Shown here piece by piece: positions 1 to 8,840 of a stretch of 64,000 nucleotides of DNA (position 1 is its first letter; every line of letters starts with the position of its first letter). The notes under the pieces were generated by a model. The model saw only the letters and a list, made by a program, of their open reading frames with translations, was not told the origin of the DNA and did not search any database. The translations under genes were made by a program, and so were the position numbers. This DNA comes from Streptomyces sp. HD (GTDB taxonomy: Bacteria > Actinomycetota > Actinomycetes > Streptomycetales > Streptomycetaceae). The stretch is from contig NZ_JAQMYP010000013.1 in assembly GCF_028369295.1 (NCBI RefSeq), forward strand, positions 1 to 64,000, written 5' to 3'.

Positions 1-120
1 TGCTCGGCTGCCCGTGCCCCGGTTGTCTGTCGCGTGATGGTGCTCGGCTGCCCGTGCCCCGGTCGCCTACCGCGTGATCGTGCCCCGCCCGCCCCTGCCC
101 CGGTCGTCTACGGCCTGATC
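1..120. repeat. Degenerate tandem repeat, about 40 bp x 3
   Basis: Units begin at 1, 41 and 81. Units 1 and 2 share TGCTCGGCTGCCCGTGCCCC exactly and end in related CGCGTGATnG sequences; unit 3 is more diverged and carries about one extra base. Unit 3 contains the stop codon of the antiporter gene (complement of 108-110), so the array looks like duplication of the gene's 3' end. It may continue to the left of the window. Confidence 0.7.
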
Positions 121-1433
121 CGGGGCCCTTCCGCCGCGGACCCGGCGGGACCGCTCGGCACGGCCGCGTCCTCCCGTAGTCCCGGTCCGCCGTGGCCACC
201 GCCGGCTGCGGAGGCGAGTGCGTACCAGCGGCCGTATCGCTTGGCGAACGCCACGGCCGAGACGCCCTGGAGCAGGATGCTGAGGGCGACGGTGACGGCG
301 ACCACCCGGCCGAGCGTCCGCGTCCCCGGCACCTGCTCCTCGACGATGAGCAGCGCCAGGACGATGGAGGCGAGACCGCGCGGCCCGAACCAGCCGATGT
401 AGGCGACCGTAGGCATCCGCAGCCCGCTCCCGGCCAGGGCGACGGCCACCGGCAGCATCCGCACGACCGTCAGACTGAGCACCGCGTACAGGACGATCTC
501 CCAGGTCAGATGCTCCAGCGCCGGGCCCAGCAGCACCGCCCCGAAGACCAGCAGGCTGATCGACGCCAGCAGGGAGCCGAGGTTCTCGGCGAACTCGGGC
601 GTGTGGTCCGGGCCGCGCGGCAGGCCGCCCGCGCGGTGGCGGTGCAGCGCGCGTCCGAAGGCGAACCCGGCGACCCAGGCCGCGATGAAGCCGCTGCCGT
701 CGGTGACGACGGCCAGTTCGTACGCGGCGACGGCGACGCCCAGCACGTACACCTGCCCCCAGTCCCGGGCGACCCAGTCCCGGGCCCGGGCCGCCCGCAG
801 CAGCCGTCCGCCGAGGTCGCCGGCCAGCAGGCCGAGGGCGGTGCTGAGCAGCAGGGAGCGCCAGAAGGCGCCCGCGACGCCCTCCTCGGCGTAGGAGGTG
901 CCGGGGACACCGGCGGCGAAGACGATGAAGAACGGCAGGATCAGACCGTCGTTCAGCCCGCTCTCCACGTTGAGCCCGTGCCGGACGAGCGGCGGCACGC
1001 CGGGGTCGGACATGGCGCTCTTGCCGACGGCGGCGTCGGTCGGCGCGAGGATCGCCCCCACCAGGGCCAGCTCCCACACGGTCAGCCCGGGCAGCAGCGG
1101 CCAGGCCAGCAGCCAGCCCGCACCGATGCACAGCGGCAGCCCGATGCCGAGCAGCCGGCCGGGCAGGAAACCGCCGACGGCGAGGTCGGACCACCGCACG
1201 GCCATGGCGTCGGTGAACAGGACCAGGGTCAGGGCCGCCTCCATCAGGGCCGTGACCGGGGCGGCGTAATGCTCGACGTCGATCACGTCGAGGACGGCCG
1301 GACCGATGAGGAGGCCGCTGCCCGTGAACACGATCGCCGACGTGACCGGCGTGATCGACAGCCTGCGTGAGCCGAGGGCGTAGACGGCGGTGACACCCGC
1401 CACCGCCAGCCCCGCCCAGGCACCGTCGCTCAT
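108..1433 (-). CDS. Cation:proton antiporter, CPA1/NhaP type
   Basis: Integral membrane protein of 441 aa predicted to exchange Na+ or K+ for H+ across the cytoplasmic membrane. It is hydrophobic almost throughout, with roughly 12 membrane segments. CPA1 signatures are visible: APTDAAVG at about 130-137 and ESGLNDG at about 157-163, where the Asn-Asp pair is the expected ion-binding site. The ATG at 1433 was chosen because AAGGAGG lies just upstream; an open frame continues further upstream but has no hydrophobic or conserved character. The C-terminal tail (about 40 aa) is Gly/Ala/Pro-rich and ends inside the 40-bp tandem repeat. The exact cation cannot be told from sequence. Confidence 0.88.
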   Translation of the reverse strand: MSDGAWAGLAVAGVTAVYALGSRRLSITPVTSAIVFTGSGLLIGPAVLDVIDVEHYAAPVTALMEAALTLVLFTDAMAVRWSDLAVGGFLPGRLLGIGLPLCIGAGWLLAWPLLPGLTVWELALVGAILAPTDAAVGKSAMSDPGVPPLVRHGLNVESGLNDGLILPFFIVFAAGVPGTSYAEEGVAGAFWRSLLLSTALGLLAGDLGGRLLRAARARDWVARDWGQVYVLGVAVAAYELAVVTDGSGFIAAWVAGFAFGRALHRHRAGGLPRGPDHTPEFAENLGSLLASISLLVFGAVLLGPALEHLTWEIVLYAVLSLTVVRMLPVAVALAGSGLRMPTVAYIGWFGPRGLASIVLALLIVEEQVPGTRTLGRVVAVTVALSILLQGVSAVAFAKRYGRWYALASAAGGGHGGPGLREDAAVPSGPAGSAAEGPRIRP

Positions 1434-1607
1434 CGCGCCGCCTCCTTGGGACCGGCGAGGACTGGCGCCCCCGTTCCCTCGCCCATGGCAGCAGGACGGC
1501 GACCGGCCCGTCCTCACCCTCCGGGGGTGACGACGGACGCGGTCCCGGGGATCACGCTCGTGGTGTACGGCTGCGCGCCGCAGCCCGGTGAGGAAAGGAG
1601 GCCGGAC

Positions 1608-2027
1608 ATGGCCACCAGCGCTACTCCCCGGCACCGAGAGGGGAAGCAGGTCGCCGCCACCGGCCTGACGCTGTTCGCCGGAGTGATGCTGTTCATCGCC
1701 GGGATCCTCGATCTGTTCCGGGGGATCATGGCGATCGCCGAGGACGACGTGTACGTCTCCACCCCGAACTACGTCTTCAAGTTCGACCTGACCAGCTGGG
1801 GCTGGATCGAGCTGCTGTTCGGGGCGATGGCCGTGATCGTGAGTTTCGGCCTGTTCGCGGCGAAGACATGGGCGAGGGTCGTCGGCATCGGCATCGCGGC
1901 ACTGCTGCTCATCGCCAACTTCCTGTCCATCCCGTACTACCCGGTCTGGTCGCTCACGCTGATCGCGCTGTACGCGTTCATCATCTGGGCGCTGTGCGTG
2001 ATGAAGAGGGACCCACTCGCGGATTAG
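1608..2027 (+). CDS. DUF7144-type small membrane protein
   Basis: A 139-aa protein with four predicted membrane segments: about 17-38, a segment after the Trp-rich stretch near 65-85, then about 90-108 and 112-132. The ATG follows AAAGGAGG with good spacing. It resembles the actinobacterial family now called DUF7144, of unknown function. The neighbour on the left is a divergent antiporter and on the right a tandem membrane protein gene, so a role in envelope homeostasis is only a guess. A more upstream start at 1446 is less likely because the added residues are polar and low in coding character. Confidence 0.75.
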   Translation: MATSATPRHREGKQVAATGLTLFAGVMLFIAGILDLFRGIMAIAEDDVYVSTPNYVFKFDLTSWGWIELLFGAMAVIVSFGLFAAKTWARVVGIGIAALLLIANFLSIPYYPVWSLTLIALYAFIIWALCVMKRDPLAD

Positions 2028-2072
2028 GACCTGTCCGGCGGATCATGCCGGCGTCGCGCGGCCTGGCACGCA

Positions 2073-2098
2073 CTCCCCCCAGAGGGGGCACCCCCATC
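2073..2098. repeat. Short CCCCC/GGGGG palindrome with ACCCCCAT tail
   Basis: The arms CTCCCCCC and GGGGG are followed by CACCCCCAT. It resembles the palindromes embedded in the GNAT gene (31934-31973) and the phosphoribosyltransferase gene (51532-51566). Here it lies between genes, in the 259-bp gap 2028-2286, which has no other recognisable gene. Confidence 0.5.
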
Positions 2099-2286
2099 GC
2101 GTCGCCGCCCTCCTCCGCCTTGCAACTGCACGCACCAGACCCCCTAGCGGCGGCTGCCGGATTGGCGGGCTCACGGATTGGCGGCGGGTGGCCGCTCGCC
2201 CGATTGGGCCCGTTCGGCATGCCGTTTCCGTGGTGCGCGGACGCAATTGAGGGGTAGGGAGGGGCCCCGGCAGACCAGGAGTCCGC

Positions 2287-3540
2287 ATGAGCGCCGCGCA
2301 CAAGACCGCTGCGCCCGGGCGCATCGCCCGTGCCACGGCTTCCGCAGTGCTGATCGTCGTGACCTGCATCCTGGTGCCCGTCGCACTGATCACGGTGTGG
2401 GTGCACGACATCGCCCTCGACACCGACCGGTACGTCGACACCGTCGCCCCGCTGGCCACCGAACCGGCCGTCCAGGACGCGGCCGTCAACCGGATCTCGG
2501 ATGCCGTGGACACCCGGATCGACGGCGACCAGGCCGCTGCGGAACTCGCCGACTGGCTGAAGTCGCAGGGGCTGCCGCCCCGGGCGACCACCGCCATCCG
2601 CGGGCTCGGGCCGCAGATCGACTCGGCCGTGGACGGCGCGGTGAACAAGGTCGTCACCCGGATCGTGCACAGCGACGCCTTCGCCACCGTGTGGAAGGAC
2701 GCCAACGAACGGGCCCACAACGCCGTCGTGGACGCCCTCACCGGAGAGGGCCGGGGCGCGGTGGGGGTCGCCGGCGGCACGGTCACCCTCGACGTCGGCA
2801 CCCTCGTCGAGCAGGTGAAGAAGGAGCTCGTCGACGCGGGTCTGTCGCCCGCCGCGGCCATCCCCGACGTGAACAAGCAGCTGGTGCTGTTCCAGTCCGA
2901 GGAACTGGAGAAGATCCGCGACGGTGCGCACCTGCTGGACGTGGTCGGCCACTGGCTGCCCGTCCTCACCGTCCTGATCGGCGTGGCCGGGGTGCTGCTG
3001 GCCCGCCGACGGCGCCGGGCGCTGGCCCGTACCGCGCTGGGCGCCGCGTTCGCCTGTCTGGTGGTGGTCATCGCCCTGGTCGCCGTACGCCGCTTCTACC
3101 TCGACCATCTCCCGGCCGCCGTGCAGTCCGACGCGGCCGCGGCGGCCGTCTTCGACACGCTTCTGCGCTTCCTGCGCTACGCCCTGGTCACCACGGTCGT
3201 GCTCGGCGTCGTGATCGCGCTCGGCGCCTATCTGATCGGCCCAGGCCGGCTGCCGGTGGCGATCCGTCGCGGCGCCGACCGCACCGCCGACTCGCTGGCC
3301 GGCTGGGCCGACGGCCACGAGATCCGGGCCGGCCGGGTCGGCGTGTGGGCGCAGACCCACCGCAGGTCGATCACGCTGTCCGTGCTGGCCGTCGTGGCCT
3401 TCGTGTTCGCGGTGTGGAACCGACCCACCGCCGTCACCACCGTGGTCTTCGCCGTCGTCCTGCTCGCCGTGCTGGCGATCCTGGCGGTGCTCGCGGCGGG
3501 CGGCCGGGTCGAGATGGCGAGGGCCACCCGTGAGGGGTGA
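2287..3540 (+). CDS. Conserved actinobacterial integral membrane protein, function unknown
   Basis: A 417-aa protein. An N-terminal membrane segment (about 18-40) is followed by a long extracytoplasmic-type domain (about 45-215, including VHDIALDTDRYVDTVAPLA). Membrane segments follow at about 220-237, 245-265 and 295-317, and two more near the C-terminus after an IRAGRVGVWAQTHRR loop. This layout is recurrent in Streptomyces membrane proteins, but I cannot name a function. The start ATG follows a GGAG-like site (CCAGGAGTCCGC). It ends about 90 bp before the next gene on the same strand and may be cotranscribed with it. Confidence 0.7.
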   Translation: MSAAHKTAAPGRIARATASAVLIVVTCILVPVALITVWVHDIALDTDRYVDTVAPLATEPAVQDAAVNRISDAVDTRIDGDQAAAELADWLKSQGLPPRATTAIRGLGPQIDSAVDGAVNKVVTRIVHSDAFATVWKDANERAHNAVVDALTGEGRGAVGVAGGTVTLDVGTLVEQVKKELVDAGLSPAAAIPDVNKQLVLFQSEELEKIRDGAHLLDVVGHWLPVLTVLIGVAGVLLARRRRRALARTALGAAFACLVVVIALVAVRRFYLDHLPAAVQSDAAAAAVFDTLLRFLRYALVTTVVLGVVIALGAYLIGPGRLPVAIRRGADRTADSLAGWADGHEIRAGRVGVWAQTHRRSITLSVLAVVAFVFAVWNRPTAVTTVVFAVVLLAVLAILAVLAAGGRVEMARATREG

Positions 3541-3629
3541 TGCCGGACGGGCCGGCCCGGCGCATCGTGAGGGTCTCGGGCACCCACGAGCCGCGCGGGC
3601 GTCGCGGCAGTCGGCCTGCGGAGGCGACC

Positions 3630-4034
3630 ATGGACTACCCCCTGCTCAACGTCTTCCTCACCATGCTGTGGTTCTTCCTGTGGATCATGTGGATCATGCT
3701 GCTGTTCCGCGTGGTCGTCGACATCTTCCGGGACGACACGCTCAGCGGCTGGGGCAAGGCGGGCTGGACGCTGACGGTGTGCGTGCTGCCGTTCCTCGGC
3801 GTCTTCGTCTACCTGATCGCCCGCGGGCGCGGCATGGGTCAGCGCGAGCTGCGCCAGGCGCAGGACCGCGAGCGGGCGTTCCGTGCGTACGTCCAGGAGG
3901 CCGCCGCCGAACCCGCGGCGAAGGCGCCCGGCGCCAAGGCGGACGAGCTGGGCAAGCTGGCCGCGCTGCACGACAAGGGCGCCATCACCGACGCCGAGTA
4001 CGAGCGGGCCAAGTCCAAGGTCCTGACGGGCTGA
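3630..4034 (+). CDS. PLDc_N / SHOCT domain membrane protein (copy 1)
   Basis: A 134-aa protein. A strongly hydrophobic Trp/Leu/Met-rich segment (about 5-28) and a second segment (about 47-66) form a phospholipase D N-terminal-type membrane anchor. A charged linker leads to a C-terminal SHOCT motif at about 105-132 (ELGKLAALHDKGAITDAEYE, then KxKVL). SHOCT motifs are thought to mediate oligomerisation. The start was chosen for GGAGG upstream of ATG; the longer frame from 3537 overlaps the previous gene. It is a close paralogue of the gene at 4791-5204, with a GAP-family gene between the two. Confidence 0.8.
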   Translation: MDYPLLNVFLTMLWFFLWIMWIMLLFRVVVDIFRDDTLSGWGKAGWTLTVCVLPFLGVFVYLIARGRGMGQRELRQAQDRERAFRAYVQEAAAEPAAKAPGAKADELGKLAALHDKGAITDAEYERAKSKVLTG

Positions 4035-4053
4035 CCCGGGTCGGGGCACCGAC

Positions 4054-4674
4054 GTGGACGGCCTGAATGTGCTGCCGCTGGCCGTGACCATGATGGCCGG
4101 CCCGCAGATCATGTCGGCCATCATCTTCGTCACGGCACCCCGGGCCGTGCGGGTGTCGGTCGGTTTCCTGATCGGTGTCGCCGTCGCCGCCACCGTCGGC
4201 ACGGCGATCACCTGGGGCATCGCCTCGTTGTTCGACCTGGGTGATCCCGAGGACTCCGGATCCAGCGGCAACGTCGTCCAGTACGTCCTGGTCGGTCTCC
4301 TCGTGGCGGCCGCGCTCAAGAACTGGATAAGGCGGGAGTCCATCCAGCCACCCAAATGGCTGGGCACGCTCATGTCGGCGGATCCGAGGAAAGCCCTCAA
4401 GGTCGGGCTGCTCGTCATCCTGCTGATGCCTTCGGACATCCTCGTCATGCTGACGGTGGGCACCAACCTGGCGCAGACGGACGCGGCCTTCGTCTCGGCG
4501 CTGCCGTTCATCGGCGCGACCGTGCTCATCGCCGCGCTGCCGCTGCTGTTCCTTCTGCTGTTCCACCGCAGGGCGGTCGCCGCGATGCCGCATGTGCGGG
4601 ACTGGATGAACACCCACAGCTGGCTGATCAACATCATCGTCTGCGGGATCTTCATCGTGCTGATCCTCGGGTGA
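4054..4674 (+). CDS. GAP-family (Sap-like) membrane protein
   Basis: A 206-aa hydrophobic protein with about six membrane segments, resembling the GAP/Sap family named after a mycobacterial protein implicated in glycopeptidolipid or sulfolipid export. It starts with GTG, 19 bp after the preceding gene. Notable blocks are an N-terminal segment with MMAGPQIMSAIIFVTAP and a central VGLLVILLMPSDILVML membrane segment. Its position between two paralogous PLDc_N/SHOCT genes on the same strand suggests one transcription unit. Substrate and role in Streptomyces are unknown. Confidence 0.65.
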   Translation: MDGLNVLPLAVTMMAGPQIMSAIIFVTAPRAVRVSVGFLIGVAVAATVGTAITWGIASLFDLGDPEDSGSSGNVVQYVLVGLLVAAALKNWIRRESIQPPKWLGTLMSADPRKALKVGLLVILLMPSDILVMLTVGTNLAQTDAAFVSALPFIGATVLIAALPLLFLLLFHRRAVAAMPHVRDWMNTHSWLINIIVCGIFIVLILG

Positions 4675-4790
4675 CGCGACACCCCACCCGCTCCGGGTGA
4701 TGCCGTCGGGGGCCGACAGGCGCAGCGTGGAGCACGACAGGGTTGGAGCGCCGCCGCGCCTCTCGCGGCGGCCGGTATGTGGAGGCAACA

Positions 4791-5204
4791 GTGGACTACC
4801 CGCTGCTCGACGCGTTTCTGACCATGCTCTGGTTCTTCCTGTGGGTCATGTGGTTCGTCATGCTGTTCCGGGTCTTCGGAGACATCTTCCGGGACGACAG
4901 CATCGGCGGCTGGGCCAAGGCGGGCTGGACGGTCTTCGTCTGTGTGCTGCCGTTCGTCGGCGTCTTCGTCTACCTGATCGCCCGCGGGCGCGGCATGGGC
5001 GAACGCGACGTGCGTCAGCATCAGCAGCATGAGCAGGCGTTCCGCTCCTACGTCCAGGAGGCGGCCGCCGGTGCCCCCGCGACCGCGACCATGACCGGGG
5101 CGACCCGCGCGGACGAGCTCACCAAGCTCGCCGGACTGCACGACCACGGCGACATCACCGACGCCGAGTACGAGCGGGCCAAGGCGAAGGTGCTCGCGGG
5201 CTGA
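4791..5204 (+). CDS. PLDc_N / SHOCT domain membrane protein (copy 2)
   Basis: A 137-aa paralogue of the protein at 3630-4034. Both share MDYPLL at the N-terminus, MLWFFLW in the first membrane segment, VFVYLIARGRGMG in the second and TDAEYERAKxKVL at the end. The start is GTG at 4791, preceded by GGAGG. An Ala/Thr-rich linker (about 90-102) separates the anchor from the SHOCT motif (about 108-135). The pair probably arose by duplication; the function is not established. It converges with the 65-aa gene on the opposite strand, only 24 bp away. Confidence 0.8.
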   Translation: MDYPLLDAFLTMLWFFLWVMWFVMLFRVFGDIFRDDSIGGWAKAGWTVFVCVLPFVGVFVYLIARGRGMGERDVRQHQQHEQAFRSYVQEAAAGAPATATMTGATRADELTKLAGLHDHGDITDAEYERAKAKVLAG

Positions 5205-5228
5205 GCCCCGGCGGTGGCCGCGAGCGGC

Positions 5229-5426
5229 TCACTCCGGGACCTGGCGGAACTCCACGATGCGCAGTCCCAGCGACTGGAACCGGATCAACAGGCCGTACAG
5301 ATGCGCATCGTCGTTGACCTGCCCGTACAGCACGGTCTGGTGGGGGACGACGAAGCTGTCCAACTCGGGGAACGCCGTGGTCAGGTCGTCCGACATCTGT
5401 CCGTCGATGCGGATCTCGTAGCGCAT
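5229..5426 (-). CDS. Small conserved hypothetical protein
   Basis: A 65-aa protein without membrane segments, beginning MRYEIRIDGQMSDDL and ending FQSLGLRIVEFRQVPE. Its start ATG at 5426 has GAGGA just upstream. It follows the LuxR-type regulator gene on the same strand with a 55-bp gap, so it is probably cotranscribed and could be a small partner of that regulator. I do not recognise a domain of known function; the mixed alpha/beta pattern is compatible with a small soluble fold. Confidence 0.7.
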   Translation of the reverse strand: MRYEIRIDGQMSDDLTTAFPELDSFVVPHQTVLYGQVNDDAHLYGLLIRFQSLGLRIVEFRQVPE

Positions 5427-5481
5427 GTCCTCATGCTGGGCGACCGGGCGGCGGACAGCATCACCCGGGCGAGGTGACACG

Positions 5482-8196
5482 TCAGAGCAGCCCGAACTCG
5501 CGGGCCCGGCGGACCGCCTCGCCGCGCCGGGCGGCGTCGAGCTTGCGGTAGATGCTCTTCAGATGGGTCTTCACCGTGTTGACCGACAGATGCAGATCGG
5601 CGGCGATCTCGTCGGTGGACATCAGCTGGGCCAGCCGTTCCAGGACGTCCTGCTCCCGAGCGCTGAGCGGCTCCGGGCGGGGGCCCGGATGCGCGTTCCG
5701 GGGCTGTGCGGCGCCGGTTTTTCGCGCGAGGGTGCCGGTCAGCCAGGCGTGCTCGCGGGCGAGTGCGGGCCGGTGCAGCAGCAGTCGTCCGAGCCACGGC
5801 CCGGCCTCCAGGAACGGCCGCCGCAGATGATGCGGACGAGCCGCCGCCAGGGCCCGCAGCAGCAGGCCCTCCGCGGCGGCCGAGTCGCCGAGCGCGTCCA
5901 CGGCCTGCGCCCGGGTCAGCAGCACCCACACGTCGATGGCCGGCCCCCGGTTGTGGTGGTCGGGGAGCCGGTCCAGGATGCGCAGCGCCTGTTCGCCGCC
6001 GCCCGCCGCCACCCACGCCCGTGCCTCGGCCACCAGGCTCTCCGGACCGTGCACCGGCCGGTCCTCGAACACCCGCACAGCGGCCTTCGGATCGCCGTCG
6101 GCCAGGTGCGCCGCCGCCGTCGCCATGGCGATACGGTCGCTCACCCACGCCGAGGGCTCGGCGGGGACCAGGGGCTGCCCCGCGATGTCGTCCAGCGCCA
6201 GCAGCGCCGACCGGGAGTTCCCCCGCGCGCACAGCAGCCGGGACCGCAGGATCGCCAGTTCGACGGCGACGATGGGGTCGCGGGAGGCGGCGGAGGTGGC
6301 GGCCGTCTGGTCGAGATGACCCTGCGCGGCCTCCAGGTCGTCCCGGTCGATCGCCACGGCGGCCAGCACGAGCTGCGCCATCCCGGTCCGGTCGGACACG
6401 GGCAGCCCCGAGTGCTCGGCCTCGGCGATCGCGTCCCGGGCGTGCGCCTCGGCCCGGCCGGGCCGTCCGTGCAGGAAGTCGATCAGCGCCAGCCTGCTGA
6501 GCGCCTCGTGCCGGGGGAGGGCCGTGGCGGGTCCCTCGGCGGCCCGCACGGCGTCGGACAGCGTCGAGCGGGCGGCCTCGAAGCGGCCCGCCCACAGCTG
6601 GGCCGATCCCAGGTCGGTGAGCATGAGGGCCGTCAGCTCCGGGGACTGCCCCAACTGGTCGGCGGGCAGGGCGCGTTCCGCCTCCGCAGCCGCCCGCGCC
6701 GCCGTCTCCGCCAAGTCCGCCGAGCCCGCCACCCGGGCGGCCAGCACCCGCAGCACCGCACAGCTCAACCGCACCGCCGCGCCGTCGCCCGAGTCGCCGT
6801 CGGGCAGGTTCTCCTCCGCACGCCGCAGATAGGTGACACCCCGGTCGACGTCGTGATGGGCCAGCTCACGCGCGGCACGCACCAGATCGGGCGCGGGCCC
6901 CGACACCTCCGGCGCCATCCGGGCGAACAGACCGTCCAGCCGCTCGGCGGCCAGCCCCGTCAGCAGCCGGCCGATCGCCAGACGGTCGATGAACTCGGCT
7001 GCGGCCAGCTCCCAGTCACCCGCGTCCGCCGCGTGCGGCAGAGCCTCGTCGAGCAGCCCCGCCCCGATCAGCCACTTGGCCGCCGTACGGTGCAGCTCCG
7101 GCTCCAGACCGGGATGGCGGACGCCCAGATGCACCCGCAGGATCTCGGCGAACAGCGGATGCAGCCGGTACCAGGAGTGCCCGACGGGCTCGACGAACGC
7201 GTTCGCCCGCTGCAGCTCCTCCAGGATCGGCTCGGCGTCGTCCCGGCCGGTCAGGGCGTTGGCCAGATCGGGGTGCGTCTCCTCCAGGATGCTGGTGCGC
7301 AGCAGCAGGTCCTGGGTCTCGGCGGGGTGCACGCGCAGCACCTCGCCCAGCAGATAGTCGGCCACCGTGCTGTGCCCGGCCTCGAAGTCCTTCAGGAAGC
7401 TCTCCGGGTCACGGGCCCGCTGGGCCGCCAGCGTGCACAGCCGCAGCCCCGCCGCCCAGCCCCCGGTGCGTTCGGTCAGCAGCCGCGCGCCCTCGGCCGA
7501 CAGCGGCAGCCCGTGCCGGTCGACCAGGGCCGCCGTCTCCTCGGCACGGAAGGCCAGGTCGTCGGCGCGGATGTCGACGAGCTCACCGGCGGCCCGATAG
7601 CGGTGCAGCGGCAGCAGCGGCTCCGTACGGCTGATGATCACCAGGCGCAGCCCCGCACCGGCATGGCGCAGCACGAACTGCAGCTCGTCGGCCACCTCGG
7701 TACAGCCCGCCACCCGGTCGAACTCGTCCAGGACGAGGACCACCCGGGACTCCCGCCCGTTCAGCCAGGCCGCCAGCCGGGCCAGCAGTGAGTGGTCCAC
7801 CTCGCCGGGGTGGGCCGGGCTGCCGATGTACTCGGGCAGGGCGACGCCGTGGTGCCGGAAGGCGTGCAGGACATAGGCCCAGAAGACGCCGGGCGCGCTG
7901 TCCTCCGGTTCCACGGTCAGCCAGGCGACGTCACCCGGCCCGTCCCCCCGCTCACAGGCCGTGATCCAGTCGGCGACCAGCAGCGTCTTGCCCGCTCCCG
8001 CGGGACCGTTGACCAGCGTCAACGGACTGAGCGCGCCTTCGGCCAGCTGCTCCACGAGCCGCTGTCTGCGCACGAAGGTCCCGGGGACCGTCGGCACGGC
8101 GAGCCGTGCCGCGAGCACCGGGTCACCGTCCGGAGTGACCGCCTTCATACCGGGATCGCCGTGGTCCTCTCCGACGGAGTACGACATCACGCCCAT
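5482..8196 (-). CDS. MalT/LAL-type LuxR family transcriptional regulator
   Basis: A large (904 aa) STAND-type regulator. An N-terminal P-loop ATPase carries Walker A GPAGAGKT at about 64-71 and a Walker B-like VVLVLDEFDRV near 165. A long helical, TPR-like middle follows. The C-terminus is a LuxR-type helix-turn-helix (about 843-900, LSAREQDVLERLAQ, then LHLSVNTVKTHLKSIYRKL). The family senses an inducer through the central region and activates transcription after ATP-dependent oligomerisation. The ATG at 8196 was preferred because a GAGG site precedes it; 8208 and 8187 are alternatives. Its targets are unknown; the 65-aa gene downstream is the closest candidate for co-expression. Confidence 0.88.
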   Translation of the reverse strand: MGVMSYSVGEDHGDPGMKAVTPDGDPVLAARLAVPTVPGTFVRRQRLVEQLAEGALSPLTLVNGPAGAGKTLLVADWITACERGDGPGDVAWLTVEPEDSAPGVFWAYVLHAFRHHGVALPEYIGSPAHPGEVDHSLLARLAAWLNGRESRVVLVLDEFDRVAGCTEVADELQFVLRHAGAGLRLVIISRTEPLLPLHRYRAAGELVDIRADDLAFRAEETAALVDRHGLPLSAEGARLLTERTGGWAAGLRLCTLAAQRARDPESFLKDFEAGHSTVADYLLGEVLRVHPAETQDLLLRTSILEETHPDLANALTGRDDAEPILEELQRANAFVEPVGHSWYRLHPLFAEILRVHLGVRHPGLEPELHRTAAKWLIGAGLLDEALPHAADAGDWELAAAEFIDRLAIGRLLTGLAAERLDGLFARMAPEVSGPAPDLVRAARELAHHDVDRGVTYLRRAEENLPDGDSGDGAAVRLSCAVLRVLAARVAGSADLAETAARAAAEAERALPADQLGQSPELTALMLTDLGSAQLWAGRFEAARSTLSDAVRAAEGPATALPRHEALSRLALIDFLHGRPGRAEAHARDAIAEAEHSGLPVSDRTGMAQLVLAAVAIDRDDLEAAQGHLDQTAATSAASRDPIVAVELAILRSRLLCARGNSRSALLALDDIAGQPLVPAEPSAWVSDRIAMATAAAHLADGDPKAAVRVFEDRPVHGPESLVAEARAWVAAGGGEQALRILDRLPDHHNRGPAIDVWVLLTRAQAVDALGDSAAAEGLLLRALAAARPHHLRRPFLEAGPWLGRLLLHRPALAREHAWLTGTLARKTGAAQPRNAHPGPRPEPLSAREQDVLERLAQLMSTDEIAADLHLSVNTVKTHLKSIYRKLDAARRGEAVRRAREFGLL

Positions 8197-8303
8197 CACA
8201 GACCTCATGGATGGCCGAGCGAAACTGCATCCACCTCACGATCGTCGCCCCGCACCGGACGGCCCGCAAGCGACGCCGCGGTACGACGCGCCGGTACGAC
8301 GTC

Positions 8304-8750
8304 TCAGGACGCGGTGTCCACGCCCAGCATCCGGCGCAGTAGTTCCCGCAGGGACTCCCGCTCCTGGTGGGACAGCCCCGCCAGCGGCTCCCGGGCGAAC
8401 CGCAGGCCCTCGCGCAGGTCGCGGGCCACCCGCTGCCCCTCGTCCGTCACCGCGGCCACCTTCACCCGCCGGTCCGCGGGATCCGGCCGCCGCTCCACCA
8501 GGCCGCGCCCCTCCAGCCGGTCGACTATCCCGGTCACGTTCGACGGCTCGCACTTCAGCTTGTGCGCCAGCTTGCGCATGGGCAGCGGCTCCAGGGACAG
8601 CAGATTCAGCAGGCGCGCCTGCGCCCCGGTGAGGGCGTACTCCGCAGCCGCGTCCTCGTAGTCCGAGTAGAAGCGGGCCACCACGTCGCCGATGAGCTCG
8701 ACGACCTCCATGGTCAGTGCGTCCGGCCGGGTCTTGTGAGGAGTGGACAT
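8304..8750 (-). CDS. MarR-family transcriptional regulator
   Basis: A 148-aa protein with the MarR winged helix: LTGAQARLLNLLSLEPLPMR, the recognition helix region CEPSNVTGIVDRLEGRGLVE, and a wing with DRRVKVAAVTDEG. It is divergent from the NADP-dependent oxidoreductase gene at 8841. The AT-rich gap holds two TTCAG/CTGAA-type inverted repeats, a typical MarR arrangement in which the protein represses itself and the neighbour until an electrophile or phenolic ligand binds. No obviously conserved redox Cys of the OhrR type is present; the single Cys (in KLKCEPSNV) sits at the start of the recognition region. Confidence 0.9.
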   Translation of the reverse strand: MSTPHKTRPDALTMEVVELIGDVVARFYSDYEDAAAEYALTGAQARLLNLLSLEPLPMRKLAHKLKCEPSNVTGIVDRLEGRGLVERRPDPADRRVKVAAVTDEGQRVARDLREGLRFAREPLAGLSHQERESLRELLRRMLGVDTAS

Positions 8751-8772
8751 GGACTCCAGCCTACCGCGTTAC

Positions 8773-8818
8773 TTGACAACATGAAATATTCAGGAGCATG
8801 GTTGTTTCAGGTACTGAA
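8773..8818. promoter_or_regulatory. MarR-type operator/promoter region
   Basis: An AT-rich island between divergent marR-like and oxidoreductase genes. It contains TTGACA (8773-8778), TGAA-ATA-TTCA (8782-8792) and a perfect inverted repeat TTCAG-GTA-CTGAA (8806-8818). A further CTGAA occurs at 8825-8829. Two similar dyads between divergent start codons are what a MarR dimer pair would bind. Confidence 0.55.
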
Positions 8819-8840
8819 GTAAATCTGAAAGGCAACCGTC

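Noticed and set aside
192..1370. Long open frames antisense to the antiporter and elsewhere (for example 5425-7791, 40031-42421)
   Set aside because: They are opposite strongly conserved genes, with no ribosome binding sites and Gln/Arg/His-rich compositions typical of complement frames.
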